Shown piece after piece: positions 1 to 6,121 of a stretch of DNA of 9,493 nucleotides. The position numbers were made by a program, and so were the translations under genes. The first letter of the stretch is position 1, and the number at the start of each line of letters is the position of its first letter. The notes beneath the pieces are model-generated. The model saw only the letters and a list, made by a program, of their open reading frames with translations. It did not search any database and was not told the DNA's origin. Origin of the DNA: CAYPOY01 sp964412395 (GTDB taxonomy: Bacteria; Chloroflexota; Anaerolineae; B4-G1); NCBI GenBank assembly GCA_964412395.1, contig CAYPOY010000200.1:1-9493 (forward strand). Reading direction: 5' to 3'.

Positions 1-1
1 C

Positions 2-601
2 GGCGGCCACGGCCACTTTGCCGAGGTGCGCCTGCACGTCGAGCCGCTGGAGCGCGGGGAGGGCGTTGTCTTCGAGAGCGTGGCTCCTCCCTCCGAGTTC
101 CCTGGCGACTTTGTGCGCCCTACTGAATTGGGCGTGCGCCAGGCACTGGAGAAAGGCATCATCGCTGGCTACCCGGTCACCGATGTGCGTGTGACGTTGC
201 TGGGCGGCAAGTTCCACGAGGTGGACTCGGCCTCGATGGACTTCCAGATCGCGGGCTCGATGGCGGTGCGGCAGGCGGTGCGTCGGGCCCATCCTGCGCT
301 GCTTGAGCCGATCATGCACACCAACATCAACGTCGGTGAGGAACACCTGGGGGCTATCGTGGCCGACATCGGTCGGCGGCGGGGAAGCGTGAGCGCCATG
401 CACGTGCGGGGAAGTGTGCGCAATGTGGATAGTGAGGTGCCGCTGGCCGAGGCCCGGGGCTACGCCACCGACCTGCGCAGTCTCACCCAGGGCCGGGGCA
501 CCTTCACACTGGAGTTCCGCCGCTACGACTTTGTGCCGGATTCCATCGCCGAGCAGATTATCAAGCAGTGCCGGGAGGAGGGGAAGGTCCCGAAGCGGTA
601 G
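2..601 (+). CDS. fusA: Elongation factor G or EF-G paralog, C-terminal part (5' end outside window)
   Basis: The 199 visible residues match the end of EF-G, the GTPase that moves tRNA and mRNA through the ribosome after peptide bond formation. The frame is already open at base 2, so the gene starts upstream. It enters domain IV at GGHGHFAEV, equivalent to GGxGQ(F/Y)xxV in EF-G. It continues with AGYPVTDVRVTLLGGKFHEVD and the IAGSMA helix, then domain V with LLEPIM, GRRRG and the signature GYATDLRSLTQGRGTFTLEF. The GTPase domain is not visible. Several positions differ from canonical EF-G (the SVAPPSEFPGDFV stretch, INVGEEHLGAIVADI, SAMHVRGSVRNV). The gene also lies outside a str operon (no rpsL, rpsG or tuf follows), so a second EF-G (FusA2-like) is possible. 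A tetracycline-resistance-type paralog is less likely. Confidence 0.9.
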   Translation, partial: GGHGHFAEVRLHVEPLERGEGVVFESVAPPSEFPGDFVRPTELGVRQALEKGIIAGYPVTDVRVTLLGGKFHEVDSASMDFQIAGSMAVRQAVRRAHPALLEPIMHTNINVGEEHLGAIVADIGRRRGSVSAMHVRGSVRNVDSEVPLAEARGYATDLRSLTQGRGTFTLEFRRYDFVPDSIAEQIIKQCREEGKVPKR

Positions 602-624
602 CCCTACTTAGGAAGGAGGCAAGA

Positions 625-762
625 ATGAACCAAACCGCAGTGGCCTACGGGCAGTTGATAGAGAGGTTCGTCGAGTGGGCTCAAACCCAGCCGACAAAGA
701 TCTGGTTTGCGAAGCGAGCGGCAGAGTATGGGACAAAGGGGAGAAGCGTTACGGATTCCTGA
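625..762 (+). CDS. Small orphan ORF, possible truncated gene start
   Basis: A 45-residue ORF starts at ATG 625, just after an excellent Shine-Dalgarno run (AGGAAGGAGG, 611-620) and 23 bases after the EF-G stop, so it looks co-transcribed with EF-G. The product begins MNQTAVAYGQLIERFVEWAQ, an amphipathic helix that resembles the N-terminus of nucleotidyltransferase-type proteins. After about residue 22 (TKIWFAKRAAEYG...) no family resemblance remains. The last 14 bases overlap the 3' end of the opposite-strand toxin gene. I infer that only the start of a longer gene survives and that the rest was lost when the toxin-antitoxin pair arrived or by deletion. It could also be a genuine small protein. 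No function is assigned. Confidence 0.4.
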   Translation: MNQTAVAYGQLIERFVEWAQTQPTKIWFAKRAAEYGTKGRSVTDS

Positions 763-1009
763 GCGTCTCGTCGTGGTGACCCACGTTGCGCAGGATGAGC
801 ACGTCTCCACGGCGTTCGTAGGTGATGCGGTGGTTGCGGTCAACGCGGGCGTAGAATATGTCCCGATGGCCAGAAAGCCGCCTGGCGCGCAGGCCGGGGT
901 GACGCCAGTTTTCGTCGAGGAGCAGAATCGCCCGATCAACTTTGGCGCGGGTAGAAGGGCGCAGCGCGAGGTATGCTTTGTCGAAGCGAGCGGTGCGTTG
1001 GATGGGCAT
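749..1009 (-). CDS. RelE/ParE-family toxin
   Basis: This 86-residue basic protein has the size and pattern of the RelE/ParE toxin superfamily, whose members are ribosome-dependent mRNA endonucleases or gyrase inhibitors. An N-terminal strand (MPIQRTARFDKAYLAL) is followed by a helix, then RLSGHRDIFYARVDRNHRITYERRGDVLILRNVGHHDETLR. The A-R-V-D-x-N-x-R-I core and the terminal VGHHD motif are typical of the RelE branch. The start ATG overlaps the antitoxin stop by one base (TGATG, 1007-1011), so translation is probably coupled to the antitoxin. The target is not certain, because ParE and RelE cannot be separated from these features alone; the VGHHD ending favours RelE-like. Confidence 0.85.
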   Translation of the reverse strand: MPIQRTARFDKAYLALRPSTRAKVDRAILLLDENWRHPGLRARRLSGHRDIFYARVDRNHRITYERRGDVLILRNVGHHDETLRNP

Positions 1010-1320
1010 CAGTCCTGTTTGCTCTCTGTCTCTGCTTCCGCAACCAGGCGGTGCAGTTCTGCGATTGTCTCCTCGGCGCTCATCGGTTCGCTCAGCCGTC
1101 CCAGCCGGACGTCCTCATCCGCCTCGCGCTCGGCAGCCTGCCACTCGGGGGTGTAGAAAAACGCTTCGTCGGCATCCACCAGCCGGCTGGGGCGCAGCAG
1201 GATCGTGCGGTCATCGCGGACTTCGGCAGTCAGGAAGTCCCCTTCGTACACACCGGCCGCTTCACGGATGGCAGCGGGGAGCGTGATTTGATACTTTTTG
1301 CGAATCTTGATCGTTTCCAT
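1009..1320 (-). CDS. AbrB/MazE/SpoVT-family antitoxin
   Basis: This 103-residue protein begins METIKIRKKYQITLPAAIRE, the swapped-hairpin AbrB DNA-binding fold (residues 1-45, with the KKYQITLPAAIREAAGV signature). The C-terminal half is acidic and helical (DEAFFYTPEWQAAEREADED, then GRLSEPMSAEETIAELHRL) and probably wraps and neutralises the RelE-type toxin encoded next. The start at 1320 was chosen because GGAGG lies 6 bases upstream (1327-1331). An in-frame ATG at 1341 would add seven residues but lacks such a site. The gene lies first in the pair, as is usual for antitoxins, and the product probably represses its own promoter at 1359-1387. AbrB with RelE is less common than RHH or Phd with RelE. 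Confidence 0.85.
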   Translation of the reverse strand: METIKIRKKYQITLPAAIREAAGVYEGDFLTAEVRDDRTILLRPSRLVDADEAFFYTPEWQAAEREADEDVRLGRLSEPMSAEETIAELHRLVAEAETESKQD

Positions 1321-1358
1321 CTCGAGCCTCCGGTCGGACATTCTGACTTTCCAACGTT

Positions 1359-1387
1359 ATGATACCACATCTTGTCCAAATCGTAAA
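1359..1387 (-). promoter_or_regulatory. Promoter of the AbrB/RelE operon
   Basis: Reading the - strand, TTTACG (1382-1387) and TATCAT (1359-1364) are separated by 17 bases, matching sigma-70 hexamers at 4/6 and 5/6. Initiation would fall near 1352, giving a leader of about 30 bases before the antitoxin ATG. Half-sites GGACA/TGTCC occur at 1336-1340, 1373-1377 and 1406-1410, around and within the promoter, and are candidate operators for the AbrB protein. The promoter lies in the divergent gap before the MFS gene. Confidence 0.5.
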
Positions 1388-1433
1388 GAGTGGGTTTGAC
1401 TATTCGGACAACCTGAGGCAACATGGGCGCGGG

Positions 1434-2669
1434 ATGGCAAGCCGCTACCTGCGTCAAATCCAGGGTTTCAGTCGCAATGCCCGCCTCTACTTGCTCGCAG
1501 CTTTCATCCGTGGCGTCCAGTTCGGCGTCTTCCGCCTGATCTTTAACCTTTACATCGTCAGCCTGGGCTACCGCCAGGACTTCCTGGGTCTGCTACGTGC
1601 ACTCGACCCGCTGGTGATGCTGCTGGCCTCCCTGCCGGCGGGCGTGCTGAGCGATCGCATCGGGCGTAAGCGAGCGCTGCTCCTTAGCAGCACAGGGCGG
1701 ACACTCGCGCTGTTGGGCTTCGTGTTTGCTCCCAGCGCTGCGGGGCTGCTGGTCAGTTCGGTCGCCCTGGGTGGCGCGAAGACGTTGCTGCACGTCTCGC
1801 GTTTGCCCTTTATGGTAGAGAACTCTGACGAGCACAACCGCACCGCTCTCTTCAGCGCCGATTTCTCGCTGCTGATGCTGGCTGGCTTCTTTGGCAACCT
1901 GTTGGGCGGTTGGCTGCCGGGCTGGCTGGGAACCTGGGCAAGGGTAGCAACCGAAGGCGCGGCCTCCTACCGCCTCACTGTGGTGGCGATGGCTGTCCTG
2001 GTTGCTCTCTCGACGGTGCCTTACCTCTTTTTGCAGCCACAGCAAGAAGCGTACGTGGCAAACCGGCACCACTCCCTCTGGGCGACGTTCCGCGAGTGGC
2101 CGTTGCTGGTCAGATTGCTCTTACCCAGTCTGCTGGTCTCACTGGGCGGGGGGCTACTGGTGCCCTTCTTGAACCTGTACATGAAGCAGACCTTCGCCCT
2201 GCCCAACGCTACGCTTGGTTTCCTCTTCGCCGTCGCCGACCTGTGTACTGGTCTGGCGCTGCTCGTAGCGCCGCTCCTCGGCGAGCAGTGGGGCAAGGTG
2301 GGTGCCACAGCTATCACGCAGGTGGCTACAGCGCCATTCCTGCTGGCCCTGGGATTTGTGCCAGTGCTGCCCATCGCCGTCACCGCGCTGTGGGGACAGG
2401 CCGGGCTGATGCGCGCAGGTGATCCCTTGTACTCGGCTTTCACGATGGAGCGGGTAAAGCCTCGGCAGCGTAGCACAGTCTCCAGTCTGCGCAACATGGT
2501 CTGGACGTTCGGGCGCGCGGCGGGGCAGTCGCTGAGCGGTCTGGTGCAGGTGCGATGGAGCTTCCAGCCGCTGTTCGTTGCCAGCACCGCGCTCTACCTG
2601 GCAAGCGCTGGGCTGCTCCTCACCTTTCTTTCGTCTTCTGTTCGTCTTCGAAAGGAGAACTCACCATGA
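1434..2669 (+). CDS. MFS transporter
   Basis: A 411-residue, strongly hydrophobic protein of about twelve membrane helices, which is standard length for a major facilitator. The loop between helices 2 and 3 carries the motif GVLSDRIGRKR (residues 70-80), a clear MFS motif A. A longer central loop near residue 205 (QPQQEAYVANRHH) separates the two six-helix halves. Substrate cannot be read from sequence; drug or metabolite export is the usual role of this kind of single-gene MFS. I chose the start at 1434, which gives a short cationic N-terminus before helix 1. ATG 1359 is also in frame, but it overlaps the divergent antitoxin promoter and lacks a ribosome binding site. The site before 1434 is also weak. 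The stop overlaps the methyltransferase start by four bases (ATGA). Confidence 0.88.
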   Translation: MASRYLRQIQGFSRNARLYLLAAFIRGVQFGVFRLIFNLYIVSLGYRQDFLGLLRALDPLVMLLASLPAGVLSDRIGRKRALLLSSTGRTLALLGFVFAPSAAGLLVSSVALGGAKTLLHVSRLPFMVENSDEHNRTALFSADFSLLMLAGFFGNLLGGWLPGWLGTWARVATEGAASYRLTVVAMAVLVALSTVPYLFLQPQQEAYVANRHHSLWATFREWPLLVRLLLPSLLVSLGGGLLVPFLNLYMKQTFALPNATLGFLFAVADLCTGLALLVAPLLGEQWGKVGATAITQVATAPFLLALGFVPVLPIAVTALWGQAGLMRAGDPLYSAFTMERVKPRQRSTVSSLRNMVWTFGRAAGQSLSGLVQVRWSFQPLFVASTALYLASAGLLLTFLSSSVRLRKENSP

Positions 2670-3460
2670 ACCTGAAGAACACCGTTACCCACGATTGGGA
2701 CTGGTGGGCCTACCAGTTCCGCGTCGTCCACCGTCGGGGTATCAAGGGCATTGACTTCTGGGACGACCATCTGGTTTCTTTCATCATTGACGTGCTCGAT
2801 CTCAGGCCCGGCGAACGGCTGCTCGACCTGGCCTGCGGCTCCGGCGCGCACGCGCTGCGGTTTGCACGGCGCGGGATCGAGATGGTCGGGCTCGACATCG
2901 CCCCCAGCCTGGTGCGTTACTGCACCGAGCAGGCCGCCGCCGAGGAACTGGACAATGTCACTTTCATTGAAGGGGACATGCGCGCGCTGACCTACCAGGA
3001 GGAGTTCGATGCCCTGGTCGTGCTCAGCACCAGTTTCGGCTTTTTCGACGATGAGACCAACCAACGGGTGCTCGAGGGCATTACCCGGGCGCTCAAGTCC
3101 GACGGGCGGCTGCTGCTGCAACTTTCGGACCCCCACACCTTCGTCGAGCAGCAGGGAGCGCGCTGCTACTGGCGAGAGCGGCCGGAGGGCATCTACTGGA
3201 CGGAGGCCTGGTTTGATCCGACCACCTTCATCAGCCACGGTGTCTTCCGCTTCACTGACAACGATGGGGTAACGCACCTGTGGAATGACCACGAGCGCGT
3301 GCGGCTCTACACGCTGCCTGAACTGCGCCGTATGTTCGGCCATGCCGGGCTGGAGATCAGCGCGGTCTACGGCGACATTCTGCTGCCCTCTGTGCCCTAC
3401 GGCCCCGACTGCCACCGGGAGATGATCGTGGTGGGGAGACGAACGAAGGAGGAGATATGA
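2666..3460 (+). CDS. Class I SAM-dependent methyltransferase
   Basis: A 264-residue Rossmann-fold methyltransferase. Motif I is LLDLACGSGAHALRFARRG (residues 52-70, SAM-binding glycine loop). The acidic residue after strand 2 is D77 in VGLDIAPS, and motif II is FIEGDMRAL (100-108). Motif III/IV lies at FDALVVLSTSFGFF (114-127). The C-terminal half (YWTEAWFDPTTFISHG... RLYTLPELRRMFGHAGLEI) is the usual cap and lid of small-molecule methyltransferases of the Methyltransf_11/25 type. The substrate is unknown. The start ATG at 2666 follows AAAGGAG by 8 bases and overlaps the MFS stop (ATGA), so the two genes are translationally coupled. The stop again overlaps the next ATG (3457) in the same way. 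This operon with a transporter and a former acetyltransferase could modify and export a small molecule, but that is inference. Confidence 0.9.
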   Translation: MNLKNTVTHDWDWWAYQFRVVHRRGIKGIDFWDDHLVSFIIDVLDLRPGERLLDLACGSGAHALRFARRGIEMVGLDIAPSLVRYCTEQAAAEELDNVTFIEGDMRALTYQEEFDALVVLSTSFGFFDDETNQRVLEGITRALKSDGRLLLQLSDPHTFVEQQGARCYWRERPEGIYWTEAWFDPTTFISHGVFRFTDNDGVTHLWNDHERVRLYTLPELRRMFGHAGLEISAVYGDILLPSVPYGPDCHREMIVVGRRTKEEI

Positions 3461-3658
3461 GCGAACCTGGTGGACTGATCGGGTTGGAGGCGTGCCCTCC
3501 TGCTGGAGGGGAGGGGAGCGCTGCGGCGGCGAGGCTGCACGCACATCCTGCTGGGCGTGGACACCGAGAGCCCCACCGGCGCACTGCGTCTTTACGAGTC
3601 GGCGGGCTTCCGGGCGTGGAGGAAAAGCGTGACGCACCGCAAGACGCTGCGGGAGTGA
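3457..3658 (+). pseudogene. GNAT acetyltransferase remnant (3' end only, frameshifted)
   Basis: ATG 3457 overlaps the methyltransferase stop (ATGA) and follows GGAGG, so it once started a third operon gene. Its own frame (MSEPGGLIGLEACPP...) is meaningless after a few residues. In another frame, from 3479 to the TGA at 3656-3658, the product reads RALLLEG...RRRGCTHILL, then GVDTESPTGALRLYESAGF and a short basic tail. This is the C-terminal part of a GNAT N-acetyltransferase, from the end of the acetyl-CoA-binding helix to the conserved (N/S)PTGALRLYESxGF region. A TGA at 3476-3478 closes this frame upstream. Most of the usual 150-300 residues, including the pyrophosphate-binding loop, are missing. 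An internal deletion with a frame change explains the layout. Confidence 0.75.
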
Positions 3659-3665
3659 TGTGGGC

Positions 3666-3694
3666 TTGCTCTGTACCCCTACTTATGTTACAAT
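3666..3694 (+). promoter_or_regulatory. Promoter of the DUF433 gene
   Basis: TTGCTC (3666-3671) and TACAAT (3689-3694) are separated by exactly 17 bases and match the sigma-70 hexamers at 3/6 and 5/6. Initiation near 3701 would give a leader of about 25 bases that holds the ribosome binding site GGAGGG (3715-3720). This would make the DUF433 gene a separate transcription unit from the broken operon upstream. Confidence 0.45.
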
Positions 3695-3725
3695 CTCCCC
3701 AGAGTCTTTGTCTGGAGGGATAGCG

Positions 3726-4001
3726 ATGACCAGAGAGCAGTTGAAGGGCTTACAGGCACGGATCACGGTGGATCCTGCCGTACTGGCTGGCAAGCCAGTC
3801 ATCCGCGGCATGCGCATCAGCGTGGAACAGATTCTGACGGCGATTGCCGGAGTCCTCCAGGCAGAACTACTGGCGGAGTATCCCGGACTCGAGCCGGAGG
3901 ACATCCAGGCTGCGCTCCAATATGCCGGCGACCTGAACTTCATATCCGCAGTGTCGCCACGAGCCGCAGAGGGTTCAGCAACAGGTCCAGCCCGGCGTTA
4001 A
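3726..4001 (+). CDS. DUF433 (VapB45-like) antitoxin, orphan with aberrant C-terminus
   Basis: The first 70 or so of 91 residues are a standard DUF433 domain: ARITVDPAVLAGKPVIRGMR, then ISVEQILTAIAG, LLAEYPGLEPEDIQAALQYA. DUF433 proteins are small winged-helix antitoxins normally encoded just before a DUF5615 (PIN-like) toxin. The start at 3726 has GGAGGG 5 bases upstream. Here no toxin follows. After the usual final helix the frame runs on for about 20 unfamiliar residues (NFISAVSPRAAEGSATG...), which are simply the antisense of the HAD gene's 3' end, overlapped over 3940-4001. I infer that the natural end and the toxin were lost by a deletion. Whether the protein still folds and represses is open. 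Confidence 0.8.
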   Translation: MTREQLKGLQARITVDPAVLAGKPVIRGMRISVEQILTAIAGVLQAELLAEYPGLEPEDIQAALQYAGDLNFISAVSPRAAEGSATGPARR

Positions 4002-4419
4002 TATGTGGGACGACGACGTCAGCCGCGCTCAGCGTTTCCACCGCCAGTCCCTCCTCGCCCAGCACAGCGATGGCGAGAGCCGCTTCGCTCAGCATCTCCG
4101 CGTCGTTCGCACCGTTGCCGACGGCGCACACGGTCTCGCCCCCCAGTTCCCGCACGAAGGATGCCTTCTGCGTGGCTTCTTTGAGGGAAAGGCCGGGCGT
4201 GATGCGCGTCGCTTGCAGCCCTAATTGCGCGTCAATGACCTGCTGCCGCCCTCGGGTGTCAGCGGTGAGCATGTGCACCTCGACCGAACGGCGTAGCTCG
4301 GCCAGCCGCCAGGTCACCCCTTCCACCAATTGCCCACCCAGCGCGATAGTGCCGTTGACGTCCAGCACGAGGTGTTTCAGGCGATACGTGCCCCGTCCTG
4401 GTACCTCAATCTCAATCAT
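3940..4419 (-). CDS. HAD-family phosphatase, soluble P-type-ATPase-like
   Basis: A 159-residue protein of the HAD superfamily. Motif I is DVNGT (D20, with N22 in place of the usual second Asp). The motif II Thr lies in LTADT (T52), a Lys candidate for motif III is K80 or K85, and motif IV is GNGANDAEML (D106). The DVNGT/GNGANDAEML pairing and the short length are typical of the group annotated as soluble P-type ATPase (COG4087), which resembles the P domain of cation pumps without membrane or actuator parts. The second Asp of motif I usually acts as acid/base in phosphatases; Asn there is seen in this group, so hydrolysis may be slow or different. The start ATG has GGAGG 7 bases upstream and overlaps the end of the Lgt-like gene by eight bases, so the two form an operon. 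Substrate unknown. Confidence 0.82.
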   Translation of the reverse strand: MIEIEVPGRGTYRLKHLVLDVNGTIALGGQLVEGVTWRLAELRRSVEVHMLTADTRGRQQVIDAQLGLQATRITPGLSLKEATQKASFVRELGGETVCAVGNGANDAEMLSEAALAIAVLGEEGLAVETLSAADVVVPHINAGLDLLLNPLRLVATLRI

Positions 4420-5200
4420 CGTTGCGCCTCCTCACCCCTCTTTTCCTGAACAGGCCCACTGTGAGCGCTGCGGCTCCGGTCAAGGCCAGCGCCAAATCAG
4501 CCACCTGGTCGGCCCGCCAGCCTGCCACCAGGAGCGTTTCATCGGCCCGCACGAACCCCAGCCCGAACGAGCCAGCGCTGTATAAGGCCAGCCAGAGCGG
4601 GAACGCAAGCCCATCAAACCGCGTGTGTCGCCCCGCGATGACGACAGCGGTCAGCACGATTGCGCTCCAGCCTGCTCCCAGCAGTTGCACCGCCACTCGC
4701 GGTGCCCGGATGCCATAGAGGTCGGGAAGTTCCAGGCTCAGCGTCCAGAGCAGCCCTTGTCCGGGGTAGGTCTCCAGCCCGTAGGCGCAGCTATTCAGCA
4801 GGCACCCCAGCCAGGCGCAGACCGCCAGCACAGCAGCGCCCGGCGTCAGTACGTCCAGCATCAATCGCGGTGGCGTCTGCCGGATGGCGCAATAGGTCAG
4901 CACAGCGACCAGCCCGCCTACAAGTCCCCCGTGCCAGGCCAGTCCTCCGTCCCACAGCCGTAACGCCCGGCGGAGATGGTCGCTGTAGTAGGTCCAGTGG
5001 GTTGCGACGTACACCGCACGGGCACCGATCACCCCGCCCAGTGTAGCAGTCAGGGACGCATCCAACACTCGTACAGGGTTGAGTCCGCGCCGCCGTGCTG
5101 CCAGACAGGCTATCACCGCGCCGATTAGCAGCCCGATGTCGACCAGGGCGGTGTAGCCTGTCACGGTGAAAGAGCCAATACGAAACAGCACCGGGTACAA
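4412..5200 (-). CDS. lgt: Prolipoprotein diacylglyceryl transferase (Lgt)-like membrane protein
   Basis: A 262-residue multi-spanning membrane protein of the Lgt family, the enzyme that transfers diacylglyceryl from phosphatidylglycerol to the lipobox Cys of prolipoproteins. The N-terminus (YPVLFRIGSFTVTGYTALVD) and the central WDGGLAWHGGLVGG (residues 82-96, with the conserved His at 90) are diagnostic. The Lgt signature region reads AWLGCLLNSCAYG (129-141) where E. coli has GRIGNFING-type sequence, so the essential Arg is Trp and the first Asn is Cys. The late Arg-Phe of the final helix is also absent (SAGSFGLGFVRADET). It may be a divergent or altered Lgt. The TTG start at 5198-5200 was chosen because GGGAGG lies 6 bases upstream and it places YPVLFRIG at the usual position. 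An ATG at 5225-5227 is the alternative. Confidence 0.78.
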   Translation of the reverse strand: MYPVLFRIGSFTVTGYTALVDIGLLIGAVIACLAARRRGLNPVRVLDASLTATLGGVIGARAVYVATHWTYYSDHLRRALRLWDGGLAWHGGLVGGLVAVLTYCAIRQTPPRLMLDVLTPGAAVLAVCAWLGCLLNSCAYGLETYPGQGLLWTLSLELPDLYGIRAPRVAVQLLGAGWSAIVLTAVVIAGRHTRFDGLAFPLWLALYSAGSFGLGFVRADETLLVAGWRADQVADLALALTGAAALTVGLFRKRGVRRRNDD

Positions 5201-5227
5201 TCCCGACCTCCCAGGGATACAAGGCAT

Positions 5228-5280
5228 GTGGGGCGGAACTTTTAGCCTTTCCGCGCGGCAGATTGGAAAGGCTGCCCCAC
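5228..5280 (-). repeat. Composite inverted repeat in the lgt leader
   Basis: Inner arms AGCCTTTCC (5244-5252) and GGAAAGGCT (5265-5273) pair perfectly around a 12-base loop. Outer arms GTGGGGC (5228-5234) and GCCCCAC (5274-5280) pair as well, leaving a 9-base bulge on one side. The structure sits just upstream of the lgt start and immediately next to the alternative ATG 5227. It lacks a U tract on either strand, so it is not an obvious terminator. It could be a leader structure or a small palindromic element. Confidence 0.6.
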
Positions 5281-5296
5281 GCTAACACCAAAAATC

Positions 5297-5324
5297 AGTA
5301 TAACACAACAACCAGGCAGCACAA
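5297..5324 (-). promoter_or_regulatory. Candidate promoter for lgt and HAD genes
   Basis: On the - strand TTGTGC (5319-5324) and TATACT (5297-5302) are 16 bases apart, matching sigma-70 hexamers at 3/6 and 5/6. Transcripts would start near 5290 and include the inverted repeat at 5228-5280 as a structured leader. The rest of the gap up to 5339 holds nothing else recognisable. Confidence 0.35.
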
Positions 5325-5339
5325 GGAGTGAACGTCATC

Positions 5340-5965
5340 CTACGTGGTGGCGTTGATGGTAGCAATGTTGGTGAAAATCGTGGCGGTGATGGTGGTGGTG
5401 CCGGTTAGAACCACGTCGGCGCTCAAACCTGGGCTGATCACGCCGGTGATGTTGATAGTCCCGGTTGTGCCGATGGCCAGGTCCTGTACCGTCCAGCTAT
5501 AGGTAATGCCGCTGGTGGGGGTGATAGTCACCCCGTTGCTGGTAAAGCAGACGTTGGTCAGGGTAATCGGCACGACGTCGGTGATGACGACGCCGGTGGC
5601 CGTTACTGGGCCAGCGTTGCTGAAGGTGAGCGTGTAGGTGAGGACCTGGCCCGGGATGACGGGGCCAGGGGGCACGACAGACTTGGTGATTTCGAGGTCG
5701 CAGGCAGGCACGTCATAACTCGCATAGAGCTCATCCACCTCATCCGTATCCTGGTCGGCCCGGTAGACGACGCGGCTGCTGTCCGGGCTGACCTGGACGG
5801 AGTAGTAAACTACATCGCCGCCAAGCGCCAGCCGGTCGTTGAGCTTGTAATTAATCAGAGCCGCCAGGGAAGGGGACACCAGGCCGGGTCATTGCCGATG
5901 AAGTAGGAGACGTGGGGCTCCAGGCGGTTGAAGGGCTCCGGGCGCGGGCCGTCAAACGCAAACGA
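5340..5965 (-). pseudogene. Chimeric surface-protein remnant (DUF7948-like piece joined to TolB-like/DUF11 piece)
   Basis: Two protein fragments meet near 5880. From about 5965 to 5880, one - strand frame reads FAFDGPRPEPFNRLEPHVSY, then FIGNDPAW. This is the pattern at the start of SBBP-type beta-propeller proteins (DUF7948), which usually continues with WRTDVPVWGGVRY. The frame instead closes at 5855. From 5879 downward a second frame reads a TolB/WD40-like piece (VQVSPDSSRVVYRADQDTDE), then a Cys-linked DUF11 domain (LEITKSVVPPGPVIPGQVLTYTLTF... GVVITDVVP), and stops at TAG 5340-5342. There is no ribosome binding site before the GTG at 5877-5879. Intact proteins of these families are secreted and much longer. 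I read this as the scar of a large deletion between surface-protein genes. An active 179-residue protein is unlikely. Confidence 0.65.
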
Positions 5966-6080
5966 CCGCTGCCAGCGCACAGGTTGGCAAGCCAACAGGC
6001 GATTCTGCCTCCACGCTGTCACCATTGGTATTTTGTGGGAGTGGGGGAGTGTCTGAGTGTGGATGTGAGTATGGCACAAA

Positions 6081-6099
6081 GCCGCCTCATCGAGGCGGC
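6081..6099 (-). terminator. Terminator-like hairpin after rplL
   Basis: GCCGCCTC (6081-6088) and GAGGCGGC (6092-6099) form a perfect 8-bp stem with a 3-base loop. On the - strand the stem is followed by TTTGTG, a short U run, so it may end the ribosomal operon about 115 bases past the rplL stop. The U tract is weak, so termination strength is uncertain. Confidence 0.45.
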
Positions 6100-6121
6100 C
6101 TTGCACAGACCCCTCCCCCGA

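Noticed and set aside
2021..2587. - strand ORF of 188 codons opposite the MFS gene
   Set aside because: It is a shadow of the transporter frame, rich in Arg, Ser and Pro, with no motif.
2594..3637. Long - strand ORF of 347 codons opposite the methyltransferase
   Set aside because: It is the antisense of a clear methyltransferase gene, has low-complexity composition without family motifs, and exists because GC-rich coding sequence has few stops in the mirrored frame.
3457..3723. 88-residue protein starting at ATG 3457
   Set aside because: Its frame is Gly/Ala/Arg-rich and without motifs, while a different frame over the same bases encodes a clear GNAT C-terminus.
5340..5879. Functional 179-residue secreted DUF11 protein
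   Set aside because: There is no signal peptide and no ribosome binding site at the GTG, and the upstream reading frame encodes a fragment of a different domain.
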